Part shown: one piece after another, positions 31,669 through 39,942 of the stretch
How the letters are laid out: every line of letters begins with the position of its first letter
Numbering within the stretch: the stretch's first letter is position 1
NCBI RefSeq assembly: GCF_018736105.1
Contig: NZ_CP076135.1
Coordinates: forward strand, 3,718,001 to 3,782,000
Direction of reading: 5' to 3'
Source: Bradyrhizobium sediminis
GTDB lineage: Bacteria; Pseudomonadota; Alphaproteobacteria; Rhizobiales; Xanthobacteraceae
Length of the DNA stretch: 64,000 nucleotides
Position numbers and translations under genes: made by a program
The notes under the pieces: model-generated
What the model saw: only the letters and a program-made list of their open reading frames with translations
The model's database searches: none
Told to the model about the DNA's origin: nothing

Positions 31669-32067
31669 ATGATCCAGCCATCCCTGTTTCTTCGCCGCGC
31701 CATCCTCGCCGACGCCATCTTCAGCGGCGTCTCGGCGGTGCTGCTCACGCTCGGCGCCGGCGTGCTCGCGCCGTGGCTCAGCCTGCCCGAGACGCTGTTG
31801 CGCGAGACCGGCCTGTTCCTGATCGCCTATGCCGCGCTGGTCGGTTGGCTCGGCACGCGGCAGACGATGCCGAAAGCATTGGTGGCGATCGTGGTCGCCG
31901 GCAATGCCGCGTGGACGCTCGCCAGCATCGCGCTGCTGTTCTCTGGATGGGTCAACCCCAATCTGCTCGGCGAGATCATGGTCGCGGCGCAGGCGATTGC
32001 GGTCGGCGCGTTTGCCGAGCTGCAATATGTCGGCCTGCGCAAGAGCGGCGGCGCGGTCACGGCGTGA
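31669..32067 (+). CDS. four-helix membrane protein
   Basis: The 132 residues have four hydrophobic segments (IFSGVSAVLLTLGAGVLAPW, ETGLFLIAYAALVGWLG, ALVAIVVAGNAAWTLASIALLF, IMVAAQAIAVGAFAEL). A purine-rich GCAAAGGAGAA ribosome site precedes the ATG. It is divergent from the MmyB-type regulator, its likely controller. The function is unknown. Confidence 0.75.
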   Translation: MIQPSLFLRRAILADAIFSGVSAVLLTLGAGVLAPWLSLPETLLRETGLFLIAYAALVGWLGTRQTMPKALVAIVVAGNAAWTLASIALLFSGWVNPNLLGEIMVAAQAIAVGAFAELQYVGLRKSGGAVTA

Positions 32068-32164
32068 GCCGCGGCTGCATCACCCGAAAACAACGGCTGC
32101 CGCAGAGGCCTCGAAGCCTGGCGGCGGCCGATCCGTTTCCGTCAGCTCCGGATTACGGCGGCGA

Positions 32165-32629
32165 TCATCCCGCCATCTCTCCTGCCCCGCTACGCCGGAA
32201 CCTTTCGCCGTTGCCGAGCAACACGCCCTGCGCGCCGGCGATGCCGAGTTCGAGGCTGGCGGCAATCCGCCGCGCCAGTTCGACGAAATGGGTGGCGGCT
32301 TCCGGGGAACAGACCTCCCGGGCGGTTTCCTCGAACAGCGCCAGCCAGCGGTCGAAATGATCGGCATCGACCGGCAGCGGCATGTGCTTGGCCATCGGCG
32401 TGCCGTGATAGCGGCCCGACATCAGCGCCACCGACGACCAGAACGCAAACATCCGCTGCAGATGCGGCTCCCAGTCGTGAATTCGCGCTTCGAAGACCGG
32501 TCCCAGCACCGCATCGCTGCGGACCCTGGTGTAGAAACCGCGCACCAGCCGCTCGATCAGCGGCTCGGTGATGCCGGTCCGGGCGACGATCTCGGCCGTG
32601 ATCCTTTCGCGCCGTTCTGCAGGGGTCAC
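32165..32629 (-). CDS. truncated haemoglobin, group III-like
   Basis: The 154 residues show a 2-over-2 globin: ITEPLIERLVRGFYTRVRSD, VLGPVFEARIHDWEPHLQRMFAFWSSV, SGRYHGTPMAKHMPLPVDADHFDRWLALF, with conserved aromatic and His positions in the second half. Such globins bind O2 and NO. The GTG at 32629 has GAGGAG six bases upstream; an upstream ATG at 32689 would put the operator inside the coding region. It is divergent from nsrR across a palindromic operator, indicating NO control. Confidence 0.85.
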   Translation of the reverse strand: MTPAERRERITAEIVARTGITEPLIERLVRGFYTRVRSDAVLGPVFEARIHDWEPHLQRMFAFWSSVALMSGRYHGTPMAKHMPLPVDADHFDRWLALFEETAREVCSPEAATHFVELARRIAASLELGIAGAQGVLLGNGERFRRSGAGEMAG

Positions 32630-32641
32630 GACGATCTCCTC

Positions 32642-32666
32642 AAATAGGTATTTCAAATACCTATTT
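32642..32666. promoter_or_regulatory. NsrR operator
   Basis: Perfect 12-bp inverted repeat (AAATAGGTATTT, one C, then its complement) matches the NsrR pattern ATTT-N-AAAT with flanking GGT/ACC. It sits in the 80-bp gap between the truncated-globin start and nsrR, so it should serve both. Confidence 0.8.
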
Positions 32667-32709
32667 AGACGGCTATAGTCGGTTTGCAAGGCCTTTTTTC
32701 GGGGATCCC

Positions 32710-33141
32710 ATGCGCCTGACGTCGTTTACGGATTTTGCGTTGCGCGCGCTGATGCGGCTGGCCGGCGAGCCGGCGCGGTCGTTCGCGACCAACGAGATCG
32801 CCACCGAGTTCGGCATCTCGCGCAATCATCTGGCCAAGGTGGTGCGCGACCTCGCCGATGGCGGCTTCATCAGCACCCAGCGCGGCGCCGGCGGCGGCTT
32901 CATGCTGGCGCGGCCGCCGCAGTCGATCACGCTCGGCGAAGTGGTGCGGGCGCTCGAGGATCGCCACGCTTTGGTCGAGTGTTTTCGCGACGACGGCGGC
33001 ACTTGCGTGCTGAAGCCGCGCTGCCGCCTGAAGGCCCGCCTTGCCGCCGCGCGCGAAGCCTTCATGCGGGAGCTCGACGCCACCACGCTGGCGGAATGCG
33101 CCTATCCCGCCCGGTCAAGAAAGGCGGCAGGCATCGCATGA
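32710..33141 (+). CDS. nsrR: NO-responsive Rrf2 repressor
   Basis: The 143 residues have an Rrf2 winged helix (MRLTSFTDFALRALMRLAG, FGISRNHLAKVVRDLA) and the three-Cys cluster ECFRDDGGTCVLKPRC near residues 91-103 that holds the iron-sulphur cluster in NsrR. Nitric oxide destroys the cluster and releases the operator. The operator and target (truncated globin) lie immediately upstream. It is followed after 16 bp by a DUF6522-like gene. Confidence 0.9.
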   Translation: MRLTSFTDFALRALMRLAGEPARSFATNEIATEFGISRNHLAKVVRDLADGGFISTQRGAGGGFMLARPPQSITLGEVVRALEDRHALVECFRDDGGTCVLKPRCRLKARLAAAREAFMRELDATTLAECAYPARSRKAAGIA

Positions 33142-33157
33142 GAGTTGGGCACAGGCC

Positions 33158-33448
33158 ATGAAACCGGTTGAATTCGAGAACGGCGCCGTTGCGATCGACG
33201 CCTCTGTGATCGCCGAGGGGCTCGGCATTGCGCTGCCGCTGTTCAGGGAGCAGATGCGCGCCGGCAAGATCACCGGCCTCTCCGAGCGCGGCGTCGATGC
33301 CGACAGCGGCCGCTATCGCCTGACCTTCTTCTCCGAGCACCGGCGATTTCGTGTCGTGGTCGACGAAGCCGGCGCGATCCTGCAACGCTCGACGCTCGAT
33401 TTCGGCGATGCGCCGCTGCCGAAATCGGTCCGGAAACCCGGCGGGTAG
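33158..33448 (+). CDS. DUF6522-like protein in the nsrR operon
   Basis: The 96 residues read MKPVEFENGAVAIDASVIAE, GLSERGVDADSGRYRLTFFSE, RRFRVVVDEAGAILQRSTLDFGD. I recognise this as the DUF6522 type found in rhizobial stress loci. It starts 16 bp after nsrR, so it is co-transcribed and probably belongs to the nitric-oxide response. No catalytic motif is visible. Confidence 0.75.
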   Translation: MKPVEFENGAVAIDASVIAEGLGIALPLFREQMRAGKITGLSERGVDADSGRYRLTFFSEHRRFRVVVDEAGAILQRSTLDFGDAPLPKSVRKPGG

Positions 33449-33452
33449 CCCG

Positions 33453-33516
33453 ATGTCATTCCGGGGCGGTGCGAAGCATCGAACTCCGGTGCGCGATTGC
33501 GCATCCGGGGCCGGGT
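33453..33516. repeat. degenerate intergenic repeat (GTCATTCCGGGGC type)
   Basis: GTCATTCCGGGGCGGTGCGA followed by CGAACTCCGG...CATCCGGGGCCGGG resembles the 'cattccggggcg...gaacccgga' repeat of Bradyrhizobium. The hairpin TGCGCGATTGCGCA is inside it. It separates the DUF6522 gene from the methyltransferase. Confidence 0.5.
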
Positions 33517-33547
33517 GCTAGCATCCGAGGGCAACAGAAGGCGCCGT

Positions 33548-34168
33548 ATGACGTCCGTGAAGGTGAGCGGTACCGAAGGATATGCCGACGAGGCCGAGGA
33601 GCTTTTCCGGCGCTATGAAGCCATCCCAGCCGCCGATGCCCACCGGGCGGTTCTGCATCTGCTTCCGGCGGCACCGGGCCGCATCCTGGATATCGGCTCC
33701 GGAACCGGGCGCGATGCCGCCTGGTTCGCGGCACAGGGACATCGCATCGTCGCGGTCGAACCGACCGATGCGCTGCGCCTCCGGGCCATGGCGCTGCATC
33801 GCTCGCCGCGGATCGAATGGCTCGACGACAGCCTGCCGGATCTGGCCCGGCTGCGGCTCCGCGACGACAGCTTCGATCTCGTCATGCTGACCGCGGTCTG
33901 GATGCATCTCGACGGGCCGCAACGCCGGCGCGCGATGCCAAACCTGGCGTCCCTGGTACGAAGCGGCGGCGCCGTCATCATGAAAATCCGGCATGGGCCG
34001 GTTCCACCGGGACGGCGCATGTTCGAAATTTCGCCCGAGGAGACGATCGAGCTTGCGCGGATACAGGGCTTGCAGCCCGTTTTGAATCTGCGCAACGAAT
34101 CCAGTCAGGACCAAAACCGCGCCGCCGGCGTCACCTGGACCAATCTGGCATTCGTGAAGGCCGGCTAA
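33548..34168 (+). CDS. class I SAM-dependent methyltransferase, small-molecule type
   Basis: The 206-residue protein has a Rossmann motif I GRILDIGSGTGRDAAWFA near residue 45, the acidic residue IVAVEPTD at the end of strand 2, and DSFDLVMLTAVWMHLDG as motif IV/post-I. This resembles UbiE/Tellurite-type enzymes acting on small substrates. The ATG at 33548 was preferred to an upstream start inside the repeat. The substrate is unknown. Confidence 0.8.
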   Translation: MTSVKVSGTEGYADEAEELFRRYEAIPAADAHRAVLHLLPAAPGRILDIGSGTGRDAAWFAAQGHRIVAVEPTDALRLRAMALHRSPRIEWLDDSLPDLARLRLRDDSFDLVMLTAVWMHLDGPQRRRAMPNLASLVRSGGAVIMKIRHGPVPPGRRMFEISPEETIELARIQGLQPVLNLRNESSQDQNRAAGVTWTNLAFVKAG

Positions 34169-34176
34169 TCCGGGGC

Positions 34177-34890
34177 TTAAGCCGAGGCGCGGCGTTCCCG
34201 GCCCGGCTTCGCTTTTGCCGCCGCAAGGATCCCGGATTTTACCGGCGTCGCCTTGCCGGCGGCGGATTTTCCGCCGTGCCCGTTCATCAGCTTGCCGTTC
34301 AGCTTGATGCCGTTCGCCTTAACGCCGGTCGCCTTAACGCCATTGGTCTTGGCGCCGTTCAGCTTCTGCTTCAGCTTTTCGGCCTTCGCCGCCAGCTTCT
34401 CGGCTTGCTTCAGGGCCTTGCGCTCGGCCTTGGCCTTCAGCCGCGCCTTCTCGGCCCTCGCCTCGGCGCGCTGCTTCTTGCGCTTCTTCTCGCAAGCCGC
34501 GCATTTGCAGCCGATCGGCTTCAGATAGGCCTTGAAGTAGTCGGTGCCGTAATCGTAGTTGATCTCTTCGCCGGGCTCGATGTTCTTGATCGCGCGGATG
34601 AACACCTTGCGCTTGCGCGGTTTGACGTCGGATTCGGCGTTCGGCTTGCAGGCGTGGTTGATATAGCGGGCGATGTTCTTGCGCACCGAACCGTCGATGG
34701 TCCAGCGGTTGTTCAGCTCGAACAGGTATTTGTTCTCGATCGCGTCCTCTTCCTTCTTCCGGGAATCCAGCAGCGGCCCGAAATAGCGGATGATCTTGGC
34801 GCCCTTCTTGATCGGTTTGGTGGCGAAGAGGCCAAGCCCGGTGCGGGAACGGCCGACGCGGTACGGTTTATTCGACGGAATGGCAGACAT
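34177..34890 (-). CDS. SET-domain protein-lysine methyltransferase with Lys/Ala-rich tail
   Basis: The 237 residues have a SET domain at 8-125: GRSRTGLGLFATKPIKKGAKI, RYINHACKPNAE (the NHxCxPN motif), GEEINYDYGTDYF, then a post-SET cluster CKCAACEKKRKK. From 135 on comes a charged coiled coil (RAEARAEKARLKAKAERKAL) and a repeat of NGVKATGVKANGIKLNGKL units, ending basic. SET enzymes methylate lysines; the tail resembles H1-like basic tails. It may modify ribosomal or nucleoid proteins. The function in bacteria is largely unknown. Confidence 0.88.
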   Translation of the reverse strand: MSAIPSNKPYRVGRSRTGLGLFATKPIKKGAKIIRYFGPLLDSRKKEEDAIENKYLFELNNRWTIDGSVRKNIARYINHACKPNAESDVKPRKRKVFIRAIKNIEPGEEINYDYGTDYFKAYLKPIGCKCAACEKKRKKQRAEARAEKARLKAKAERKALKQAEKLAAKAEKLKQKLNGAKTNGVKATGVKANGIKLNGKLMNGHGGKSAAGKATPVKSGILAAAKAKPGRERRASA

Positions 34891-35046
34891 GATCGACTTG
34901 AACTGACACGCTATGGAGGGGATTGCGAAGCCGCTGTTCTAGGATGATTCCGGGCCAATGTCAGGCCTTTCGCGCATTTCGCGTGAACCTTCCCCAGATT
35001 GCGCACGTCGAAGCATCAGCGGTTCCGCAATCAAAATGGCGGCTGG

Positions 35047-35691
35047 ATGAAGCGCGTCCCTCACCTCCTCGTCCCCGGCGTGCCGGTCATGCCGCAAATG
35101 GCCCTGTCGGCGCTGTTCTGGGCCTGCTTCGCCCTGATTCCGCCGGCCAGCGCCCAAACATTCGGCAGTAGCTACACTTCGACCGCCCCCAGGGATTGCC
35201 GGGTCAAGAGCGCCGGCAACGGCGTCGACGATTCCACGGTACGGGTTTGCCCGGGCAAGGCCGGGCTCGTGGTCGTCATCAGCGAGGATGACCTGCGCGA
35301 GGCGGTCTCGGTCGGCCACAGCCGCGCCGCGGCGGACCGGGAGCCGGCGGCGGAGACTTCCTTCGGGCCGTTCAACTCGACCACCCACACTGTGGAATGG
35401 CGGGCCGTGGACGGCAAACCCTTCGCCATCATCCAGCGCTGGCACATCGCCGACAATGCCGACGAGGACAAGAACGGCCGGCCGATCGCAAAGCCGTTGC
35501 TGGCGGTAACGCGGTTGCCGCCGGGGGCGGTGTGCCATGTCGCCTATGTCGACGTGAAGGCCAACCCCGATGCCAACGAACTCGCCCGCAAGGCCGCCGA
35601 TGAAATCGCGCGCGGCTTCACGTGCGGCAAGGACGAGGTGAAGGTAATCGGCGCCAGCGGCCGCGCCGTGGAGCTGGCGAAGCGGCGCTGA
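35047..35691 (+). CDS. exported hypothetical protein
   Basis: The 214 residues have a signal peptide (MALSALFWACFALIPPASA|QTF). The mature part has four cysteines (RDCRVKSAG, VRVCPGKAG, AVCHVAYV, GFTCGKDEV), which suggests two disulphides in a periplasmic domain. The ATG at 35047 keeps the signal close to the N-terminus. It converges on the TetR gene with 11 bp between. No family is recognised. Confidence 0.75.
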   Translation: MKRVPHLLVPGVPVMPQMALSALFWACFALIPPASAQTFGSSYTSTAPRDCRVKSAGNGVDDSTVRVCPGKAGLVVVISEDDLREAVSVGHSRAAADREPAAETSFGPFNSTTHTVEWRAVDGKPFAIIQRWHIADNADEDKNGRPIAKPLLAVTRLPPGAVCHVAYVDVKANPDANELARKAADEIARGFTCGKDEVKVIGASGRAVELAKRR

Positions 35692-35702
35692 ACAACGCTG
35701 AT

Positions 35703-36434
35703 CTATGGCCCCGGCGGCCGGGCCACGGTCGACCTCAGCATGGCGTCCAGCAGGGTCTCGGCATCGTTGCCTGGTGGCAGCCGCCGCAGGACGTCGGTCA
35801 GCCGCCCGTCGAGCAGCAGCATGGTGAAGCCATGGACCAGCGACCACGCCTTCACAATGGCTGCAGCCTGTTCCAGCGACAGCGCTTGGTCGGAAATCTG
35901 CTCCTGACGGCTGACCCCGATCGCGCCGGCGAGGCCGGCGAACGAAGCGTTGGCGGCCTCGTGCAGCGATGGCCGCGCCATATCCAGCCGCTCGGTGCGG
36001 AACATCAGCCCGTACATGCCCGGATGCGCCTGCGCATAGGCGACATAGGCCTTGGCGCGGGCCAGCGCCCTGAGCAGCGGCGGCGCATCGACCGCGCCCG
36101 CGGCCGCCATCGCCGCGTTGAACTGGCGGAACCCGATCGCGGCGAGTTCGCTGACGAGGCCGGTCAGGTCGCCGAAATGATGGGTCGGCGCGGCATGCGA
36201 CACGCCGGCCTCGCGCGCCACCGCGCGCAGCGTCAGGCCGGCCAGCCCGTCGCGCTCCAGCACCGTCTCCGCCGCCGTGAGCAGGGCGTCGCGCAGCGCG
36301 CCGTGGTGGTACGGCGTATCCTCGCCCGCGGCTGCGGCGCGCGGCGCCGGCCGTTTCCGCGGCAAGCGCGCCGGAGCGCCCCTGTTGGCGGCAGGCCGGG
36401 CGCGGGTCTTCAGTGCAGCGGGTTTTCTTGCCAT
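35703..36434 (-). CDS. TetR-family repressor of the carotenoid-oxygenase locus
   Basis: The 243 residues have a basic Ala/Arg-rich N-terminal extension of about 35 residues, then a TetR helix-turn-helix (LRAVAREAGVSHAAPTHHFGDLTGLV near residues 66-92) and a helical ligand domain (LLRALARAKAYVAYAQAHPGMYGLMF). It is divergent from the carotenoid oxygenase with two matching palindromes between. The same palindromes recur before the gene at 38579, implying a regulon of at least two transcripts. Confidence 0.9.
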   Translation of the reverse strand: MARKPAALKTRARPAANRGAPARLPRKRPAPRAAAAGEDTPYHHGALRDALLTAAETVLERDGLAGLTLRAVAREAGVSHAAPTHHFGDLTGLVSELAAIGFRQFNAAMAAAGAVDAPPLLRALARAKAYVAYAQAHPGMYGLMFRTERLDMARPSLHEAANASFAGLAGAIGVSRQEQISDQALSLEQAAAIVKAWSLVHGFTMLLLDGRLTDVLRRLPPGNDAETLLDAMLRSTVARPPGP

Positions 36435-36452
36435 CTCATTCTTATAGCCCCT

Positions 36453-36525
36453 ATTTTTACACTGTAAAGATTTTGCTTGACGATGGCTGCCATGCTCTGT
36501 ATTCATATCTTTACGATGTAAAGAT
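36453..36525 (+). promoter_or_regulatory. promoter flanked by two TetR-type operators (copy 1)
   Basis: -35 TTGACG (36477-36482) and -10 TATTCA (36500-36505) are spaced 17 bp. Upstream lies ATTTTTACACTGTAAAGAT (36453-36471) and downstream ATCTTTACGATGTAAAGAT (36507-36525). Both are 19-bp dyads sharing the half-site TGTAAAGAT. Repressor on either site would block RNA polymerase. Copy 2 at 38491 has the same geometry. Confidence 0.8.
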
Positions 36526-36540
36526 AAATCCAGGGAGCGA

Positions 36541-37947
36541 ATGATGCAGCAGGAAGCAGCGACCAAGGCGGCCCGGACCAATCTGGCGCCGATCCCGTTT
36601 GAATGCGACGCGCCGTTTCTGAAGGTCGTCGGCGAATTGCCGCGCGAACTCAACGGCACGCTCTACCGCAACGGCCCCAATCCGCAGTTCGAGGCGCCGG
36701 GCGCGCACTGGTTCGTCGGCGACGGCATGCTGCACGCCTTCCATCTCGAAAACGGCCGCGCCAGCTACCGCAACCGCTGGGTCCGCACCCCGAAATGGCA
36801 GGCCGAGCATGATGCCGGCCGCGCGCTGTTCGGCGGCTTCGGCCGCAAGCTGCCGGATACGCCGGCCTCGGTGACCCCTGACGGCGGCGTCGCCAACACC
36901 AACATCATCTTTCACGCCGGACGGCTGCTGGCGCTGGAGGAAGGTCATCTGCCGACCGAGATCGAGCCCGGCACGCTCAAGCGAACAGGCTACTGCGACT
37001 ATAATGGCGGCATCTCGGGGCCGTTCACCGCGCATCCCAAGATCGATCCCGTCACCGGCGAGATGGTGTTCTTCGGCTACAATGCCGCCGGGCCGCTGAC
37101 CCCTGCCCTCTCCTTCGGATCCGTCAATGCCTCCGGCGTGGTGACGCGGTTCGACCGCTTCGAAGCGCCCTATGCCAGCATGGTGCATGACTTCATCGTC
37201 ACCGAGAATCACATGCTGTTTCCGATCCTGCCGATCACCGGCAGCATGGAGCGGGCGATGCGCGGCCAGCCGCCTTACGCCTGGGAGCCGGACAAGGGCG
37301 GCTATGTCGGCGCCATGAGGCGCAACGGCTCGCCCGGTGACATCGTCTGGTTTCGCGCCGAGACCTGCTACGTCTTCCACGTCATGAATGCCTGGGAAGA
37401 AGGCGACCGCATCATCGCCGACGTCATGCAGTTCGAGGAAGCGCCGCTGTTCCCCCATCCCGACGGTTCGCCGACCGACCCCAGGAAGTCGCGGGCGCGG
37501 TTGTGCCGCTGGACCTTCGATCTCGCCGGGAATACCGACCGCTTCACGCAAACCTATCTCGACGACATGACCGGCGAATTCCCGCGCATCGACGACCGCC
37601 GCGCCGGGCTTGCCTCTCGCCACGGCTGGTACGCCTGCGCCAATCCCGATCTGCCGTTCGTCGGTGCGCTTTGCGGCATCGTGCATGTCGACGGCAAGGG
37701 CTCGCGGCTCGGCAACTATCTGCTGCCGGAAGGCGACACCATTTCGGAAGCCGTGTTCGTCGAGCGCGGCAAGGACGCCGCCGAGGGCGACGGCTGGCTG
37801 CTCGCGGCGGTGTGGCGCGCGCGCGAAAACCGCAGCGATCTCGCGGTATTCAACGCCACCGACGTCGCCGCCGGCCCGGTGGCGCTGGTGCAACTCGGAC
37901 ATCGCGTGCCCGACGGTTTTCATGGCAATTGGGTGGGGGCCATGTGA
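36541..37947 (+). CDS. carotenoid oxygenase (RPE65/CCD family)
   Basis: The 468-residue beta-propeller enzyme cleaves double bonds in carotenoids or stilbene-like compounds using non-haem iron. Four His in the expected contexts can ligate iron: His165 (TAHPKIDP), His216 (MVHDFIVTENH), His280 (VFHVMNAWE) and His461 (GFHGNWVG). Two adjacent ATG codons follow CAGGGAGCG. It is controlled by the duplicated TetR operators just upstream. The native substrate (lignostilbene or apocarotenoid) is not decidable from sequence. Confidence 0.93.
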   Translation: MMQQEAATKAARTNLAPIPFECDAPFLKVVGELPRELNGTLYRNGPNPQFEAPGAHWFVGDGMLHAFHLENGRASYRNRWVRTPKWQAEHDAGRALFGGFGRKLPDTPASVTPDGGVANTNIIFHAGRLLALEEGHLPTEIEPGTLKRTGYCDYNGGISGPFTAHPKIDPVTGEMVFFGYNAAGPLTPALSFGSVNASGVVTRFDRFEAPYASMVHDFIVTENHMLFPILPITGSMERAMRGQPPYAWEPDKGGYVGAMRRNGSPGDIVWFRAETCYVFHVMNAWEEGDRIIADVMQFEEAPLFPHPDGSPTDPRKSRARLCRWTFDLAGNTDRFTQTYLDDMTGEFPRIDDRRAGLASRHGWYACANPDLPFVGALCGIVHVDGKGSRLGNYLLPEGDTISEAVFVERGKDAAEGDGWLLAAVWRARENRSDLAVFNATDVAAGPVALVQLGHRVPDGFHGNWVGAM

Positions 37948-37969
37948 ATCGGCTGTTGAACCGGTCCCG

Positions 37970-38368
37970 TCAAATGAACATCGCGCCGATCGCCATCGAG
38001 AGCGGCATCGGCAGATAATGAAATGCGAATTCTGATCTCGGTTCGCCGAATATCAGAATTTGTATCAAAGCAACGAAGAGAGCCAGACACCCGTAAGCAA
38101 TTGGACCGAGCATCCAAGTGACCGATCGAAGCCAAAATGAAGTGGCGATCCAGATACCAATCAGCACAACGTGCGCGTAAACGAGATAGTGTTGCGTTCG
38201 AAAGACGTCCCAGAGGATCCACGTAGCAATCGTGGCCACGGCACTCATAGCCATTGAAATCCAGAGCGTTCTTCGCTCCGGTGGCTCTATGAGCGCAAGG
38301 CAGGCGAGTGGAATTCCCAACAAGGGGAATACGAACATGAAAAACAAGCCGAACTTCATGCACGGCAT
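37970..38368 (-). CDS. membrane protein, unknown function
   Basis: The 132 residues have four hydrophobic segments (FGLFFMFVFPLLGIPLACLAL, ISMAMSAVATIATWILWDVF, YAHVVLIGIWIATSFWL, IAYGCLALFVALIQILIF). GC and codon use are lower than in the neighbours, suggesting a separate origin. It lies between the two TetR-controlled genes on the opposite strand. The ATG at 38359 is an alternative start. No ribosome site is obvious. Confidence 0.6.
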   Translation of the reverse strand: MPCMKFGLFFMFVFPLLGIPLACLALIEPPERRTLWISMAMSAVATIATWILWDVFRTQHYLVYAHVVLIGIWIATSFWLRSVTWMLGPIAYGCLALFVALIQILIFGEPRSEFAFHYLPMPLSMAIGAMFI

Positions 38369-38490
38369 AGTGCCAGAGATGCATTAAGAAAACCTCTGGC
38401 TGCATAGGCTCGGGACTTTGCCGGCAATCGAACCACAAGACTCCGTTCGAATAATTATAAAATAACCACCATTTTCGAATAACTCACATT

Positions 38491-38561
38491 ATGTTGACAC
38501 TGTAAAGATTTCGCTTGACGCTTCCGCCCTCTCCCCGTATTTATCTTTCCACTGTAAAGAT
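38491..38561 (+). promoter_or_regulatory. promoter flanked by two TetR-type operators (copy 2)
   Basis: -35 TTGACG (38515-38520), 17-bp spacer, -10 TATTTA (38538-38543). Upstream operator ATGTTGACACTGTAAAGAT (38491-38509); downstream operator ATCTTTCCACTGTAAAGAT (38543-38561). Element order and spacing match copy 1 at 36453, and the shared block CACTGTAAAGATTT-CGCTTGACG is nearly identical. It drives the membrane gene at 38579. Confidence 0.8.
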
Positions 38562-38578
38562 AAGCCTGAGAGGCGGCC

Positions 38579-39154
38579 ATGACGATATTCCTGATCCTTG
38601 CCCCCTACGGCGTGTTCACGCTGCTGATGCTGGTGACGTCCGCCGCCGCCAGCCTGTTCGCGGCCGCCGCGATCTGCCTGCTGGCGATCGCCTATGACAT
38701 TGCTCGCGGCCGCTCGCTCAAGATCCTCGGCGCCGGTACCGTCGTGCTGTTCCTCGCCATCGGCTTCTACCTCACTTTGGTCGATGACACCCTGAGCAGT
38801 TCCGCCGTCAAACTGACGATCGATATCGGCGTGCTCGCGATCTCGCTCGGCTCGCTGGCGGTCCGCAAGCCGTTCACGCTGCAATATGCGCTCGAAGTGG
38901 TGGACGCCGAAACCGCCGAACAGCCCGGCTTCATGCGGGCGAACTACATCATCACCTGGGCGTGGTCCGCCTGCTTCCTGCTGATGATGATCGGCAATAT
39001 CGCGCTGATCTATGTGCCGGGCCTTCCGCTCTGGCTCGGCCTGCTGATCGCGTTTGCTGCCCGCAACAGCGCGGTCTATTTTACCAAATGGTATCCCGAA
39101 TACCGCAAGGCGAAGCACGGGCCTGCGCCGGCCAAGGCGCTATCCGGAATCTGA
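38579..39154 (+). CDS. polytopic membrane protein in the TetR regulon
   Basis: The 191 residues have about five hydrophobic helices. A conserved-looking cytoplasmic or interfacial segment reads VRKPFTLQYALEVVDAETAE and is followed by RANYIITWAWSACFLLMMIGN. It is driven by the second copy of the TetR operator cassette, so it is likely co-regulated with the carotenoid oxygenase. No characterised family is recognised. Confidence 0.75.
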   Translation: MTIFLILAPYGVFTLLMLVTSAAASLFAAAAICLLAIAYDIARGRSLKILGAGTVVLFLAIGFYLTLVDDTLSSSAVKLTIDIGVLAISLGSLAVRKPFTLQYALEVVDAETAEQPGFMRANYIITWAWSACFLLMMIGNIALIYVPGLPLWLGLLIAFAARNSAVYFTKWYPEYRKAKHGPAPAKALSGI

Positions 39155-39231
39155 CCGTATTCACCAATCGAACGGGTGCGGCCGCCGTCATGGCACCCGT
39201 CGCAAATGGCAGGCCCCCAGGGAGCACGACG

Positions 39232-39786
39232 ATGAAGGACGTATTCGCCAAACTCGCGCAGGACTTCTTCTCCACCATCGTGTTTCTCGCGGTGTACCTG
39301 ATCACGGACAATGTGGTGCTGGCGACGTCGGTGGCGATCGCCGGCGCCGTAGCGCAGGTGATCTACAGCAAGGTCAGGGGCGAGCCGCTCGGCTACATGA
39401 CCTGGGCGAGCCTCGGCCTCGTGATCGTGCTCGGCAGCGCCACGCTCCTGACCCACGATCCGCGCTTCGTGCTGGCCAAGCCCGCGATCGGGCATTTCGC
39501 CGTCGGCGCCATCATGCTCAAGCGCGGCTGGCTGCTGCGCTACCTGCCTCCGATCGTGACCGAAACCATTCCGCAATATGTCACGGCGGCGGGCTACGCC
39601 TGGGCGGCGCTGATGTTCGTGCTCGGGCTTGGCACCATCGCGGTGGCCGCGACCGGCGATCTGAAGCTGTGGACGCTCTATGTGTCGGTGGTCCTGATCG
39701 GCGCCAAGGTGGCGGCGTTCGCGATCCAGTATGTCGCCTTCCGCCTGCTGGTCAGCAGCCGGATCCGCGCCGCCGCCCGCGCCTGA
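39232..39786 (+). CDS. YciB/IspZ-like inner-membrane protein
   Basis: The 184 residues resemble the intracellular septation/YciB family: FAKLAQDFFSTIVFLAVYLI, a basic loop SKVRGEPLGYMTWASLGLVI, LLTHDPRFVLAKPAIGHFAVGA. About five membrane helices are visible. YciB proteins support envelope synthesis and division. The ATG at 39232 follows AGGGAGCACGACG. It lies 77 bp after the preceding membrane gene and may share its TetR-controlled transcript. Confidence 0.75.
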   Translation: MKDVFAKLAQDFFSTIVFLAVYLITDNVVLATSVAIAGAVAQVIYSKVRGEPLGYMTWASLGLVIVLGSATLLTHDPRFVLAKPAIGHFAVGAIMLKRGWLLRYLPPIVTETIPQYVTAAGYAWAALMFVLGLGTIAVAATGDLKLWTLYVSVVLIGAKVAAFAIQYVAFRLLVSSRIRAAARA

Positions 39787-39942
39787 CCGCCGGTCCGCGC
39801 GAACAAGACGCGTCACGGCAAAAGGCCGCGGCTAACCGAGATCAATGTGCACGGGCCGAAAGATGCGCTATACCGCCGCCCGAGCCAAACCCAATCCCAG
39901 AACCATTCCGGTTTTGCGAAGAGAACGTGAGGAGACCTAGAG

